DNA of 64,000 nt from Limnanthes douglasii subsp. nivea. Taxonomy: Eukaryota > Streptophyta > Magnoliopsida > Brassicales > Limnanthaceae. How positions within the stretch are numbered: position 1 is the stretch's first letter; each line of letters opens with the position of its first letter. Both the position numbers and the translations under genes were made by a program. The stretch is from positions 118,800,771-118,864,770 of the forward strand of contig JAUPFV010000001.1 in NCBI GenBank assembly GCA_036936605.1, given 5' to 3'. Positions 46,099 to 58,102 of this stretch are shown here, piece by piece. The notes beneath the pieces are model-generated. The model had not been told where the DNA came from. It saw nothing but the letters and a program-made list of their open reading frames with translations, and did not search any database.

Positions 46099-46540
46099 TG
46101 ATAAGGTCGGATTTCTTTGTCACTGGTTTTGTGCATATATCCGATGAGCATATCTAACATATCCAATACCATACCACACTGAATAGAACGACCAAGTGGA
46201 TTGTGAGTGAGTAGGATGCTGGTCATTCTCATCTCGGGCTTATGGTTTTTCAGACCCTAGCTAAGTCTATAATCCGACCGGGAAGGCCCATTAATGAACT
46301 TGAATAAAAATCTGTAATTGAACAAATTTTTTTACCTTGTATCACAATTCAATCCTTAAAGTTATTTTTACTCATTATTGTTGGATGCAGCGAGCTGTTT
46401 TCAAGTTGCATTTACATATGAATGTAAATACATATTAGCCTCGCGAATGATTGAAGAATTAATAAGCTATTGTTTTTAGAAATTACACGTTTATCGAGGT
46501 TCTCAACTTTATATTTTACAAGAAGAATATTTGATTTCTC
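46099..46540 (+). repeat. Right LTR-like repeat of the gypsy element with shared flank
   Basis: 46099-46290 matches 35643-35835 (TTTGTCACTGGTTTTGTGCA against TTTGACACTGGTTTTGTGCA). 46290-46540 matches 36165-36425. The 330 bases between those parts on the left (including the TATA box) are missing on the right, so the right copy is internally deleted or the two are joined differently. Confidence 0.55.
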
Positions 46541-46939
46541 TCCAAAAACAGAGTTCTTCCATGATTAATTTCTCATCCAATCCCTTCAATCTATTAAAGA
46601 ATTCCTTGTGAAGATTCAAGACTTTCTCTACCTTTTATCGTGGAACAGATTTCAGCATAAAAAATATTATATTCTCAAGTCTGATTCCCAGATATTGTTC
46701 TTCGAGATTTCTTTGTTATGGAAGATTTTCCAAAGCTTCATGCTTTAATCAACAATCTTCATCAAAAACGATAATCAAGAGAGGTTGATGACATGCTTCC
46801 AAGAGTTCAAACCTACCTGAAACAAGGAAAATCGTATGTTGATACTATATGCAGTCATAAGGAAAAAAATGAATGTAAGACAACGTATAATTATTATAAA
46901 ACATATCACATTTCTATAAAATTCCAACAATGTGTCAAT

Positions 46940-47569
46940 GACTCTTTGATGAAATAAATGAAATACAGTCTCATTGGAAAGTTTAAACATAACATCTCCA
47001 GAAATCAAATAATAAGTGATTTTATCCAAAAAATGAAACTCAATATTGAATGTAACGTCTATGTCTTGGATTCTAGACATCTGCTTCTTGAATTCTCTTC
47101 TGAAGATGATCTGTGTAAAGTTTGGGCCAAGAACATCAGGTATATAAGAGATTATGCAATGAGACTCATTAAATGGACTCCACATTTTAATACTAAATTT
47201 GAATGCTATGTAAGCCCAGTCTGGATCAAATTTTAAAGAATTCATGAATTCTTCTTCTATAAAAACATAATTTTCTCAATAGTTGAAGCAATTGGTAGTC
47301 ATCTGAAAATCAAAATACCAGAAAAGAACAGGGTTTATCACAATTCTTGTTTGGCTGGGGTTGAAATAGATCTAAGTCAGAAGATTCATCATAAGGTTTG
47401 GGTTGGTTTTGGTGAAAACCAGGGATGTTGGATAAGTTTAAGTTACATGGACCTTCCAAAGTATTGTAAACAATGTTACTATATTGGTCATGATACTAGA
47501 AACTGTAAAAAGGTTAAAGGCAACTATCAGCAAAAGGAAAATACATACATGACAATCATTGGCTCTTAA
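46940..47569 (+). pseudogene. LINE ORF1 with DUF4283-like region and CCHC knuckle
   Basis: 46958-47236 reads SLIGKFKHNISRNQIISDFI, DSRHLLLEFSSEDDLCKV and MRLIKWTPHFN. 47351-47569 reads HHKVWVGFGENQGCWISL then DLPKYCKQCYYIGHDTRNCK. The CxxCx4Hx4C zinc knuckle is complete. A stop lies between the two. Confidence 0.7.
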
Positions 47570-48109
47570 AGTTCTGTTAAAACTGAAAATGTCGGGTACA
47601 TAAACAAAGATAACAAGAAAGATTTAAAATCAACCGTCGTCGATCCAAATCAAGAAAATAAGTTTAATGCTTCCACCAACAAGAATATTGACTATGAATC
47701 TAATCAATCCAATAATAAAAGGAAGGAATGTTGTACATAAATCAATTCTGACAGGACTCCAAAAGATGATGAGATAATATTTGATATCCAATCTCTGGAA
47801 AAAGTTTACAACTTAGAGTATGAAAACGTGACGTCTGAGATTACTACTCTAAACAAAGAAGGCATATGAAGCTTTCCAATAACTCCAGCGCAGAAGATTA
47901 AAGAAAGTGATACAGAATTCCAGAAAGTGTTGAACAAGAAACTCAAATATGCCAGAGGAATGAAAAAAGGCTAACAGTTTAGCTATAAAATCTCTAAGGA
48001 TTTCAGGGACTAACAAGAAGAACAAATTTATTTCTAGATGATAAAGATCATGAACTAGAAGATTAGAAGAATTTGTAATAAGTCTACTGTAAAAAGACTC
48101 AATTCCTAT

Positions 48110-48890
48110 TGTTTCAATGGATCAAATTAAGCTTGTAGCAATCCAAGAGCATTTCATCAACGTGGATAACATGACTATTACTGCATCCACGATCGGTTTG
48201 GAAAATTTTAACTGCAAAATCTACTAGTTTTTCTGGAATAATGAATTCACTATTAAAGTTGTATTAAACCACCCTCAACATTTTCACACTATAATATTTG
48301 GGGTTAATCGTAATATAAGATTTCTACTAACAACTGTATATGAAAAGTGCCAAAGGTAAAACAGGTTGGAGCTTTGGAATTCTCTGAGATACATTCTCAA
48401 CTACTGCAGCTAAAAAGGAATGGATCATAATTGGGAGATTTCAATTTAATCACATATCGTGATGAGCATATTGAATGTCTTACCTACTCAATGGACAACA
48501 TTGAAGAGTTTAATGAGATTATAAGCGACTGTAACTTGGCAAATGCAGGTTACTCTGGCTCTAAGTAAACTTGGAATAAGAATTCTAAGTAAAAAGACTT
48601 GACATAGATTTATTTAACTCTGTATGGACTAATAAATTCAATGAAACTAAAGTGATTCATATGGTTAGAACATGTTTTGACCATATCCCATTATGCATCA
48701 CCATTAGTAACAAAATAGCTAATCATCCAAAAAGATTTAAATTCGTTGACATGTGGACTCTGAACAGTGAGTTCCTCTCTTTTGTTGAGAAAAACTCGAA
48801 TAAGTATCTTGTTGGTTACCCACTCTATGTTTTTCTGGAAAACTCTAAACAAACTAAAACATGCGCTAAATGACTGGAACAAAACTCACT
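48110..48890 (+). pseudogene. LINE endonuclease remains
   Basis: Read on + across shifts: LVAIQEHFINVDNM, FFWNNEFTIKV, TTVYEKC, then MDHNWEISI where the family has GDFN. 48652-48873 reads VRTCFDHIPLCITISNK and HPKRFKFVDMWTLNSEFL. The FDH-PL and RFKFxxMW blocks are those of LINE endonucleases. Confidence 0.6.
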
Positions 48891-49339
48891 TTAGCAACAT
48901 TTTTTATAAAGTTCAGGAATCATAGAACAATGTTAAAAGTATGGAAGTTCATCATCAAGAAGTTAACAACCCTTAGTCCAAAGCGGAGCTATCTAAAGCT
49001 AATAAAAATATTCCATTATCTAAAGCTACTGGTTTTAGAAGTGTTATTCTACCTGGCTAAAGGATATGGACAAGAACACAAAAAATTTCCATTATTATTA
49101 TGCCAACAAAAAAAGAAGGAAGAATAACACCAACAACATTAAGGAATGAGACAACTGGATTACTGACAATGGGCTTATTGGGCAATCAGTTGCTATTTAT
49201 TTTAAATATATTCTTACTAAAATTTCGAGCAAGGAAGATGAGGATAATCTCATGGATAACTCTATATTTGATAACATTCTTAAAATTATATCTAATGATG
49301 ATAATTATTTATCTCATGTCTAATCCTAATGAGGGTGAA

Positions 49340-50600
49340 ATTCAAAATATTATTTCTAACCTTAATCCATCTAGTGTTGCAGTCATCTCAAGTGTTTAAG
49401 GTGCACATCCCTAAACATTCCATTTAATGATAACATCGTAATAGCAAAGAGCTCATTTATGACATTGACAAAAATAAGAAAGCCAATAATATCATGATAC
49501 AAGTTGATATGTCTAAGGCTATTGATAAGATATCTCACAGATTCAACACAAAATATTAGCAACTTTTGGTTTTGCTTTATCTTTTGTTAAGTTGATAATA
49601 AGCCTTATTAGCTTTGTATATGTTTCTATGTTTATTAATGGAAATGTTTTTGATTATTTAAATACTAAAAAATATTTGAGACATGGAGATCCCCTCTCCC
49701 CTAGTCTCTTCATTCTGGTAGAAGAATTTCTAATCAGAGGGTTGTATAAGTTGTTAAATGCTGACAGATCTATGGAATTTTCATCTAGTAGTAACATAGT
49801 GATAATTTGCGGATAACATTCTTATCTTTACTAATAGTTTGGATTCGACTATCATCAGTCTTGGAAAATTTCTTCAAACTTATCAGAATGTGTCAGGTCA
49901 AGTAATCAATAATGAGAAGACCAAAATTATCATGTATTCTAGGCTTAACAACACAAAGATTGTTGCCTTCACTAATCTATCTAGTTTTAGTTCCATCTCT
50001 CTACCAACTAATTATCTTAGCATCAGTTTAAACAATAATAACAAGGCCAGTAACTACATTAATCTAATCAACAAGATTAATAGCAAGATAAAGGACTGAG
50101 AGAACAAGAACTTATATATTAGAGGAAGGTTAATCCTTATCAACTCGGTCCTCATAGATATTCCAACATACTGGACTCAATGTTACTCATTAAAAGGATA
50201 TAGAGTACTTTAAATAAATTTCTGTGGGGATCTACTATTAATGAAAACAGAATTCAATGGCTTTATCGACTGCTTTGTGTAAACCTTTTATTGAAGGTGG
50301 TATTAACATTCGTAATCTAGCTGATATACAAGACACTTTTGTTTGTAAATTGTGGTACAATTTTAGGAAAAAAAGACAGTTTATGGGCCAAGAGCATGCA
50401 AAGCATTTACTTCAAGAATCTTCATCCATTACAGATATCCTACATTAAAGTTGGATCTCGTACTTATAGAGGATTAGCAAAAATAAAACAGATTGCTGAG
50501 CCCAACATAAGATGGAACTTGGGCAAATGAGAAATTGATTTTTGGCTCGAAAAATAGGGTGTTCAATCCCCTCTTATTATTCGGAATGATAACTTGGATA
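49340..50600 (+). pseudogene. LINE reverse transcriptase
   Basis: MSNPNEGEIQNIISNLNPSS begins it. DPLSPSLFILVEEFLIRGLY (49688-49747) is the RQGDPLSP block. FADNILIFTNS (49806-49838, in a shifted frame) is the catalytic box, where the family has FADD, so the second aspartate is Asn. SGQVINNEKTKII (49895-49933) and DLADIQDTFVCKLWYNF-like text near 50320 follow. Confidence 0.7.
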
Positions 50601-50849
50601 ACTAATTGTATATGCATTAGAAATTCAAAGATTTCTGGAAAGAAAACTCTTGGGATATTAACAGGTTTAAAGTCTTCCTTACTCAAGCTACTATGGACAA
50701 GATTCACAAGACTTCTATCAATATTAATTTTGAAGATTCTATTACTTGAAATCTTTCTAAGGATTCAAACTTTAGCACAAAGGATACCTAGAATCATATT
50801 AAATGCAGACATAAGAGGTTAAGTTTTTTTGGAAAAAATATGAAATTTT

Positions 50850-51720
50850 ATAACTCTTAGAAAATTCTCCTTTGTGGTTTGGAAACTCCTACAAAATTTC
50901 ATTTATGTTGACACGATTTTACCAAAAAGATAGTTAGTTTTGGCTTCTAAATGTCATTTCTGTTGTAACATAAAATCTCCTAAACATCTTTTCATTAACT
51001 GTGATTTTGCTTGGGGCGTTTGATGTCATTGTGATGATATATTTAAAATCAAAATTGACAAGTTTATGACCATTGTTCATATGGTTAGAGTTTGGTTTTG
51101 GTCTACTCCCATGATGGTTATGCTAAAACCATTATTCATACAATTATCTTATGTGTAATTTGGAAAGCTAAAAGAAATGCTAAATTTAATAACAAGAATA
51201 AAAGTCTTGAGTTTACTATCAAATATATTAACTATATAATTTTCGGTCTATATCAATCTAATAATCTCAGGTCTCAGCACAAGAGGAAAGACTTAAAAGC
51301 AACAAATGAAATCAGATGTATAAACTACATTACAACTAAAAGAAAGCATAGTTACCTGAAATGGAGTCCGCCTGGTCCTGACTATCTAAAGTTAAACACA
51401 AACAGTTCCTGTCGGTCTGCTAATCTGCAATAAAAATTGATGGACTAAAGTTGAAACTCAAACTGACTCAATGATGTTCGTTAACCTCTTATTAAATGGT
51501 AACTATTCTTGGTCCATTAAGCCGATTCTGAAATGTTGTATACGAATAATAAAGTCTATTATGCCTATATCTCACATTTCCAAGGTCCAAAATAAAGCAG
51601 CTGATTAGCTTGCTAAATGGACCCTCAAATGTAAAATGAAAACTCAAGTTTTAAATTACCAAGCTCCTAATCCATTGACAACTATCTCTTTTAAAAAGTA
51701 TGAGTCTGGATTATTTTAAT
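50850..51720 (+). pseudogene. LINE zf-RVT and RNase H remains
   Basis: About 50950-51020 reads ASKCHFCCNIKSPKHLFINC followed by DFAWG. 51340-51420 reads YLKWSPPGPDYLKLNTNSSC, the start of RNase H, and IVQNKAAD-like text lies near 51585. The middle of RNase H seems deleted. Confidence 0.6.
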
Positions 51721-52240
51721 TTTGAAGAGTAATTCCCTCTCGAGATCATCTCTTTTCTCAAAATGTGAATTAATAATACTGTCGAAATTGAATTTACATT
51801 CTCATTGATTCAATAAAAGTAATCGTACCTTTAGCTTTTAAGCTGATTCTCATCTTGGCCTTCAGGATCCTGCATAAGTAAATCTCAGTTTCTAATGTAA
51901 TGATTTGTGCTTTTTATGTTAACCTAGCAATCTCTTTTTTTAATTGGAATGGTTAGTGCCTTTTGTGTTAACCTCGGGTGCACGCCTTGCTTGACATCAA
52001 CCAGAATTTTCATTCTCAAATTGCAGGTAGTCAATGAAGAAATTGCAGAAACTCAAAGAAGAAATTTCCAGGATTGAATTGTATGTGTATTAATAGACTG
52101 GAGCTTAAATGATAAAAACATCTCTCCTTCGTGCATATAGAAATTTCTTATATGTTAGCCTTTAAAACCCTTATAAAACCTTTCTCTTTTGGCCTATATT
52201 CTTTAATAAAATTTTATTTTATAATAAAAGTAAAAGATTG

Positions 52241-52711
52241 CAGTTACTTATATTACGCATATAAATTTTTTCAAATATTAGAACATATCATGTATTAAGA
52301 TATGGATTTAACGGACCCGCTTTCACTCGTTACGTTGGCATTAACTCAAACATTATAAGTTAGACTATATCACTATTTTTACTAAATGTTATGTTTTCTC
52401 ACTTTTTTGTCTATTTAATATCATCATAGAAGTAAAAGTTAAATAATTTTCCGTTCCTGCAAATCAAGTTATATAATTTTCCGTTCCTGCAAATCAAGTA
52501 AACCATTGTAGCATGTTGTATAAATCTTAATCACTTATATTTATATAAAGAGTTTTATGTTGCAAATCAAGTAAACCATTGTAGCATGTTGTATAAATCT
52601 TAATCACTTATATTTATATAAAGAGTTTTATGTTGTATAGATCTTAACCAGCTATATTTATTTATGTTGGATAAGAATATGGAGTTTGATATTTATCAAG
52701 ATGTACCAACA
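52241..52711. repeat. Duplicated AT-rich flank, copy 2, with short tandem duplications
   Basis: It matches 25840-26077 and then 30824-30990, that is, the sequence on both sides of the LINE inserted at 26062-30823. Within it ATAATTTTCCGTTCCTGCAA is repeated 30 bases apart (52444, 52474). A 73-base block starting TGCAAATCAAGTAAACCATT is repeated at 52488 and 52561. Confidence 0.75.
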
Positions 52712-52786
52712 TTCGTCTTACGGCTAAAAGCTGTGTCAAATTGTGTTTGACATCTATTGTATTTGTACTACATAGATTTTTCATTC

Positions 52787-54148
52787 TGATGACGCGGCGG
52801 AAATAGAAGAAGAAGCGACGATAGATGAAACCCTAATTCAAGGGTAACATGATGAAACCCTAATCAAGGGTAACAAAAATTGAAATTTTCAGAGATAAAA
52901 ATATATTATTCCAAAAACTTAAAATAACTTAAGGCATACGAGCCTTTATATAATAGTTTCTCAAAACCATAAATTATAATACAAGGAAATAAAATAAATA
53001 TTTTAAAATAAAATAAATATTTTAAAAATAAAATTAAAAAGGCTTTTGTTTGGACTTTCTGGGCGACATCATCTCCTGGTTGACAAGAATTCGTCCTCGA
53101 ATTCACAGCACCATCACCATCAAGAACCTAAATTATATTCAATCGTTAGATTGGAAATTATAATTGTTGACCTTATCCGAATAAGATAATTCTTATGAGT
53201 GTTCCTTATTCGAAGTCACATTGAAGCCATCCAAGGAAAAAAAATAGTTTCGAAAACCTTTTCATAGCCCGAAGACAACATCCTCATGTCCAGTTGATGA
53301 AAAAAAATGGTTTTGAAAACCTCTTCATAGCCTGAGACAACATCTCGATAATCAATGTTTACCTTGATTCGACAATTGGTAGCCAATTTAAACTCATTCA
53401 GTAACCGGTCAATATGATCGTCATTGAAACGCTTAGTGTGTCTCCCGCATACCAAACGATCTTTGAGATCTTCATGGCCGTATGTTGTTCTCTCCTTTAG
53501 ACCGTGAGATGAAATCAAGATTCAGAAACATGCTTGACCCGTAGCAGGAACTGAGGCTCTGATACCAAACTGATGACGCAGCGGAAATAGAAGAAGAAGC
53601 AAGGAAACCCTAATTAAGGGTAACATGATGAAACCCTAATCTAGGGTAACAAAAATTGAAATTTTCAGAGATAAAAATATATTATTCCAAAAACTTAAAA
53701 TAACTTAAGGCATATGAGCCTTTATATAATAGCTTCTCAAAACCCTAAATTATAATACAAGGAAATAAAATAAATATTTTAAAATAAAATAAATATTTTA
53801 AAATAAAATAAATATTTTAAAATAAAATAAATATTTTAAAATAAAATAAATATTTTAAAATAAAATAAAATAGAATAAAATCAAATCTTAATATGATTAA
53901 ATTTGATTTAAATACATAAGATATTTGAATAAAATAAAATAAAATTATATAATAGCTTCTCAAAACCCTAAATTATAATACAAGGAAATAAAATAAATAT
54001 TTTAAAATAAAATAAATATTTTAAAATAAAATAAAATAGAATAAAATCAAATCTTAATATGATTAAATTTGATTTAAATACATAAGATATTTGAATAAAA
54101 TAAAATAAAATTAAAAAACCTTTTGTTTGGACTTTCTGGGCTACATCA
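52787..54148 (-). mobile_element. Short non-autonomous LTR retrotransposon
   Basis: LTRs at 52787-53070 and 53571-54148 begin and end TGATG...CATCA. On - a tRNA-iMet-type primer site (TGGTATCAGAGCCTC, plus-strand 53553-53568) directly follows the upstream LTR. At the other end of the roughly 500-bp inside lies the typical gypsy pol tail, NSRTNSCQPGDD, running into the LTR. Flanking CATTC (52782-52786) and CATCC (54149-54153) look like a slightly decayed 5-bp target duplication. The inside has one frame, 53518-53216 on - (KERTTYGHEDLKDRLVCGRH), unrecognised. No enzyme domains: a TRIM/LARD-like deletion derivative of a gypsy element. Confidence 0.8.
53760..54116. repeat. Expanded tandem repeats inside one LTR
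   Basis: The unit AAATAAAATAAATATTTTAA (about 18-19 bases) is repeated about six times at 53762-53868. In addition a block of about 220 bases (TAATAGCTTCTCAAAACCCT through TATTTGAATAAAATAAAAT) is present twice, from 53727 and from 53949. This makes this LTR about twice as long as its partner. Confidence 0.8.
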
Positions 54149-54153
54149 CATCC

Positions 54154-55248
54154 CAAAACGAATCATTGTATTTTATAAATATTGCACTTACGTGTAAATT
54201 AACCTAAAAATATTGCATTCGGTGTTACTCTAACGTGCAAATTAATCTAAAACTGATATGGATCACTCAAATCTACTTCTCTTTATTCCAAATACGATCA
54301 CTTATTAAACTCTACCAAAAAAACCTTTATTCAGAGTTTCTCCATTTTAGCTTTAACTTTTACATTTTACTTTAACATTCTATTTAACCTAATTAACACA
54401 AATATTTATTTTTAACACAAATATTTATTTTATTATTTTTATATTAACTCATTTACTGGTTAATCTCTTCTTTAAAACCATAATTCTTCTCTTTAGCATG
54501 GCCAACGTTGGAGTTTTTTTTCCTTCTCTATTTTTCTACTAAATAGATTATCTTCTCTTCTACCTAATCCATTATCTTTTCTTCTACCCAAACCATTATC
54601 TTCTGCACACCCTAAAACGTTTACCCCCAAATGTTAGTTATCGATTCCAGTAAAAGTATAGATTCCAGCTACAGTAGCAGCAGCACCATCAGATTTACCC
54701 CCAAATGTTTAGTTATAACGCTAGTATAAGAAATTCAACTGAATCCTCTCTTCCAAAATCTTCCAGAGAAGATCTATTCAAAGAATCATCTCAATACAAC
54801 GAATCGACCAGATACAACGACGATCGAGTTAGTTTGCCGACCACTTAATGGATCTGAACAAAAATTCAAGAACAAAAACAAAATATATTACGACCAGCGA
54901 CGAATCTCATGTCGCAGGTGTGGGCAATGGCTCCAGCGACAACGAACGGTGGAAACGCCTTCTGTATGCTTCCTGTATCTAGGTCGTAGCAGAACCACAT
55001 ATATGGTCGTTCAACCCCACTCACTAATCAGGTTCGAGTTGGGTCGTATCGATTCAATTCAGGTTGACGTTAATGCATCAACAATTAGGGTTAGAAGTAA
55101 CATAGAGTAATAATAATATTGAGGTTTTGAGTGGGTATAATGGTAGGATTGAGGATGATAATGTGTTATACAGAAGCTTTATCTTTTGTTTTCTTTCATA
55201 TAATAGTAAACTTTTTCTGTTCAAAGATCTTGAATTTGTCGACGATTC
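54154..55248. other. Unassigned AT-rich sequence, leader-like in part
   Basis: No coding domain. CT-rich text at 54480-54600 and a repeated word (GTTTACCCCCAAATGT at 54618 and about 54695) suggest a non-autonomous DNA transposon carrying a gene's 5' part, as in the element at 9.9-11.8 kb. No terminal repeats were found. Confidence 0.3.
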
Positions 55249-55487
55249 GAGTTGCAAACAATTCTCATGATATCCTGAGAATTGTTCAGAAAATCCTGAG
55301 TTGCAAAATAATTCTCATGATATCTTGAGAGTTGTTCAGGAAATCCTGAGTTGCAAACAATTCTCATGATATCCTCAGAGTTGTTTAGGAAATCCTGAGT
55401 TGCAAACAACTCTGAGGATATCTTGAGAATTGTTCAGAAAACCGTGAGTTGCAAACAATTCTCATGATGTTATGAGAATTGCAAACA
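55249..55487. repeat. 49-bp tandem array of hairpin-forming units
   Basis: Five units of 49-50 bases start GAGTTGCAAA and contain ACAATTCTCATGATATCCTG then AGAATTGT. Each is thus self-complementary over about 10 bp around an 8-9 base centre. The fourth unit has its arms changed together (ACAACTCTGAGGATATCTTG then AGAATTGTT). The frames through it on - repeat CNSGFPEQL-like peptides only as a by-product. Confidence 0.85.
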
Positions 55488-56262
55488 CCTCGAGGTACCA
55501 GCAGTTACGTATGGTCGGGGGTATTTTTGTCCAAATTTCAATTCGAGGTACCAAGTTACACTATCCAAAAAACGGGTACCACTGGATAATTAAATAGTTG
55601 AGAAGATGTTTACTGGCACTTTTCTCTAATTTTAATAACGGATTGATATAAATGTATATTGCCTGCAAAGTGTTTGTTAAAATGCCAAAAAAAAAAATAC
55701 TCGACTAATCTGTGTAGTTTGAATTGATAGACATTCATGTGTGTGAAAATGTAATTTTTTTTAATTAAGTATTTATATGTTATAATCAGATACGTAATTT
55801 GTATTAATAGAGCATGAATGTGTGTAAAAATTTAATTTGTTTTAGTTAAACATTTATATAATATAATTAGTTAGGTTAATAGTTTAACTAAAAGTTTATA
55901 ATAAAAAAAAGGTTAAGAAAAAAAACAATAAATAAAGGTAAAAGGTAAATATATTACAGGTAAATATAAAAGATGTAAATCAAGTTAAATAAAAAATTAA
56001 AAGTAAAAGATAATTATATATAAAAACTAATAAATAAATAAATAAAAGTATTTTAGATACATTGAAGGGATGAGATTATTTGAAACAATTATGAGTGGAT
56101 TTGGGTGACACATGTTACTTTCCTGTTAATTTGTACAGGGAAGTGATGTAAAGTATAAAAATTTTAACAATATTGACTGGTTTTGAAGATCGAAAAACTT
56201 TAATAACACGAATATAAACTACGTGAAACACCGAAAATTCCAAAACTCCACTCGCCTATAAA
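55488..56262. other. AT-rich unassigned sequence
   Basis: 55488-55620 holds two CGAGGTACCA words and looks like the end of the same insertion as the hairpin array. The rest is A/T-rich with no gene. Together with 52712-55487 it interrupts the duplicated flank. Confidence 0.4.
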
Positions 56263-56790
56263 TCAAACTATGAAACACTTTATATCTATCTGCATTCTCT
56301 ATCTAACACAGTCTTTCTCCTACCTCGACATATATTTCTATACAAATTTAATAACAAATGTAGAAATTTATAATTCAATATAAGATTTTGATAAAAAGTA
56401 GAAAAAAAAAAAGTAATGGTGCAACTCGATGGTTGTGTAAGTTAGCTTAACCTCTTCAACGAAAGATTTTTATAGTTATTTAAAATCTAATCAATTTTAT
56501 TTCCTTCCTGAAAGATTTTTGTAGTTATTTAAAATCTAATCAATTTCATTTCCTACCTTTAATGCTGAGTTGCTGTATAGCTCCTAAAATGTTTTTGTTA
56601 AAGCTACTCATATGTATTTGGCTAAGTAGCCTAAACCATAGAGTCAAATAAAAGAAATATTATTCTAGAACTATATTTATCTATATGCTATGTCCATTAA
56701 CGCGGATAATATACATTGATTTTAAGGCTGATAGTGAATTAAGCTGTTCAACAGAATTTGGTTTGCGATGGGTTAAATTAAAATATGAAA
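56263..56790. repeat. Duplicated AT-rich flank, copy 2 (continued)
   Basis: It resumes the match to 30990-31480 (CTATACAAATTTAATAACAA; GTTAGCTTAACCTC; TATTTAAAATCTAATCAATT; TTTTAAGGCTGATAGTG). A block of about 50 bases (AAAGATTTTT.TAGTTATTTA) is tandemly doubled at 56461 and 56511. A 27-base repeat (ATTAAGCTTTAACATTGAAG) follows just beyond, at 56824 and 56851. Confidence 0.7.
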
Positions 56791-56879
56791 GAACATCACT
56801 ACAATGTATATATATGGTTTGATATTAAGCTTTAACATTGAAGAATCGAACATTAAGCTTTAACATTGAAGTTGTTGGA

Positions 56880-57950
56880 TTCTTCGTAGAAAACCGTGTT
56901 TAAATTTTCATTGAAGTTTTGTAAACTATTTTTAATTTAAATTATTTTTGATGTTTTTAAAAAACAATCAATTAGATAAAATCAGAGATGTTCTGTCTTT
57001 TGAACATAGAAAATGGAAATCGTTTTCGTGCTATTCTCTTACCAACCTAACTTAATATTATAAGTATTTCGACCAATAGATTAGGTTTGACATTTAGGGT
57101 AGTTAGTGTCTCTGAAATAAAACGGGAAATATTAAATTTTAAATAAAACGACTATAATTTGAAATTTGAATAAACATTCAAATTTTCAAAATTTGAAATT
57201 CGGTTGACTTGCAACAATAGCCAACCAGAGGCTCTGGCCTTTGGACGTCGCTAGGGCCGGAGATCCTATTAATTACGATATAATCTAACAAGTGTGTACA
57301 CCGCACTCTACGACTTGTTCGATAATGTATCAGGATTAAATTAATCGACTAGTCGATCCAATTACACTAAAATATCTAACATTCTTTTTTATTTTTTATT
57401 TTTTTTAAGATAAGATTATGGAGGCATGACAAGATAATTTAAAAAAGAAAATGGTTGAATTATTTTCATTAGTACAACAAGATTTCAACTTTGTTTCTGT
57501 AAATACGGAATTTCTGAAATGTAAGATCAAAACACTCGGACATGCGTACGAACATCTAAAATTCAATGTGGATGAGTCGAACATAATTCAAATTGGAATA
57601 ACTATTTCCAATGGTATAGAAATTGTTTGCAATGGTATAGAAATTGTAGCTGCTACCTGATAAGTATCCCGAGATGTTAAGCCAAAAAAATCACCACAGT
57701 TCTTGGTTACAATTACAATTCTTTCGAATGAATTACATTCCACGGTTTTTATGATTTTATAAAAATTATATTTATTTAAATATTAATCTGAAATATATAT
57801 ATAAAATCCAAAATTACTTTTTTATTTTATTGTGATCCAACTTGTTTTTTTTCACATCCAAAGCACATTTTTGCTCTCAAAAAACCGAAACTCATTCTCG
57901 CAATTTTTTTTATTCTCTTACTTTCACTCTCCAAAAATCCAATTTTTTTA
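56880..57950. other. AT-rich sequence, one short open frame
   Basis: The only open frame of note is 57451-57660 (69 codons, FNFVSVNTEFLKCKIKTLGH, ending in a repeated NGIEIV). It is not recognised and has no supporting context. No terminal repeats seen. Confidence 0.3.
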
Positions 57951-57952
57951 TT

Positions 57953-58075
57953 GTTCAAGAAACCCCATATCCTATTGTTCTTGCTCTAACGGATGATTCT
58001 TCCTTTCATAAGCGATTATCACTCTCACCCACGATTCTTGCCGCAAACCTTGATTATAAAGTAAGTTTCTCCTCA
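57953..58075 (+). repeat. Leader-like exon end, copy 1
   Basis: It matches 59249-59366 (CGATTATCACTCTCACCCAC, CGATTCTTGCC) including the donor-like end ATAAAGTAAGTTTCTC (GT at 58061). It looks like a 5' untranslated exon followed by an intron; the gene is unknown. Confidence 0.5.
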
Positions 58076-58102
58076 GCTCCCTTTGTTCGGTGGTCTTTGT
58101 AG

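Larger units (their letters stand above)
46550..52240 (+). mobile_element. LINE (non-LTR) retrotransposon, near full length, dead
   Basis: Order on +: ORF1 (46940-47570), endonuclease (about 48110-48890), reverse transcriptase (about 49340-50600), zf-RVT and RNase H (50850-51720), then an AT-rich 3' part. The same plan as the LINE at 12.4-18.3 kb, with frequent stops. It interrupts the ancestral segment whose other side resumes near 52245. Exact ends and target duplication were not fixed. Confidence 0.75.

Noticed and set aside
46775..47245. 156-codon frame on -
   Set aside because: Overlaps LINE ORF1 on +, which has recognisable domain text; the - frame does not.
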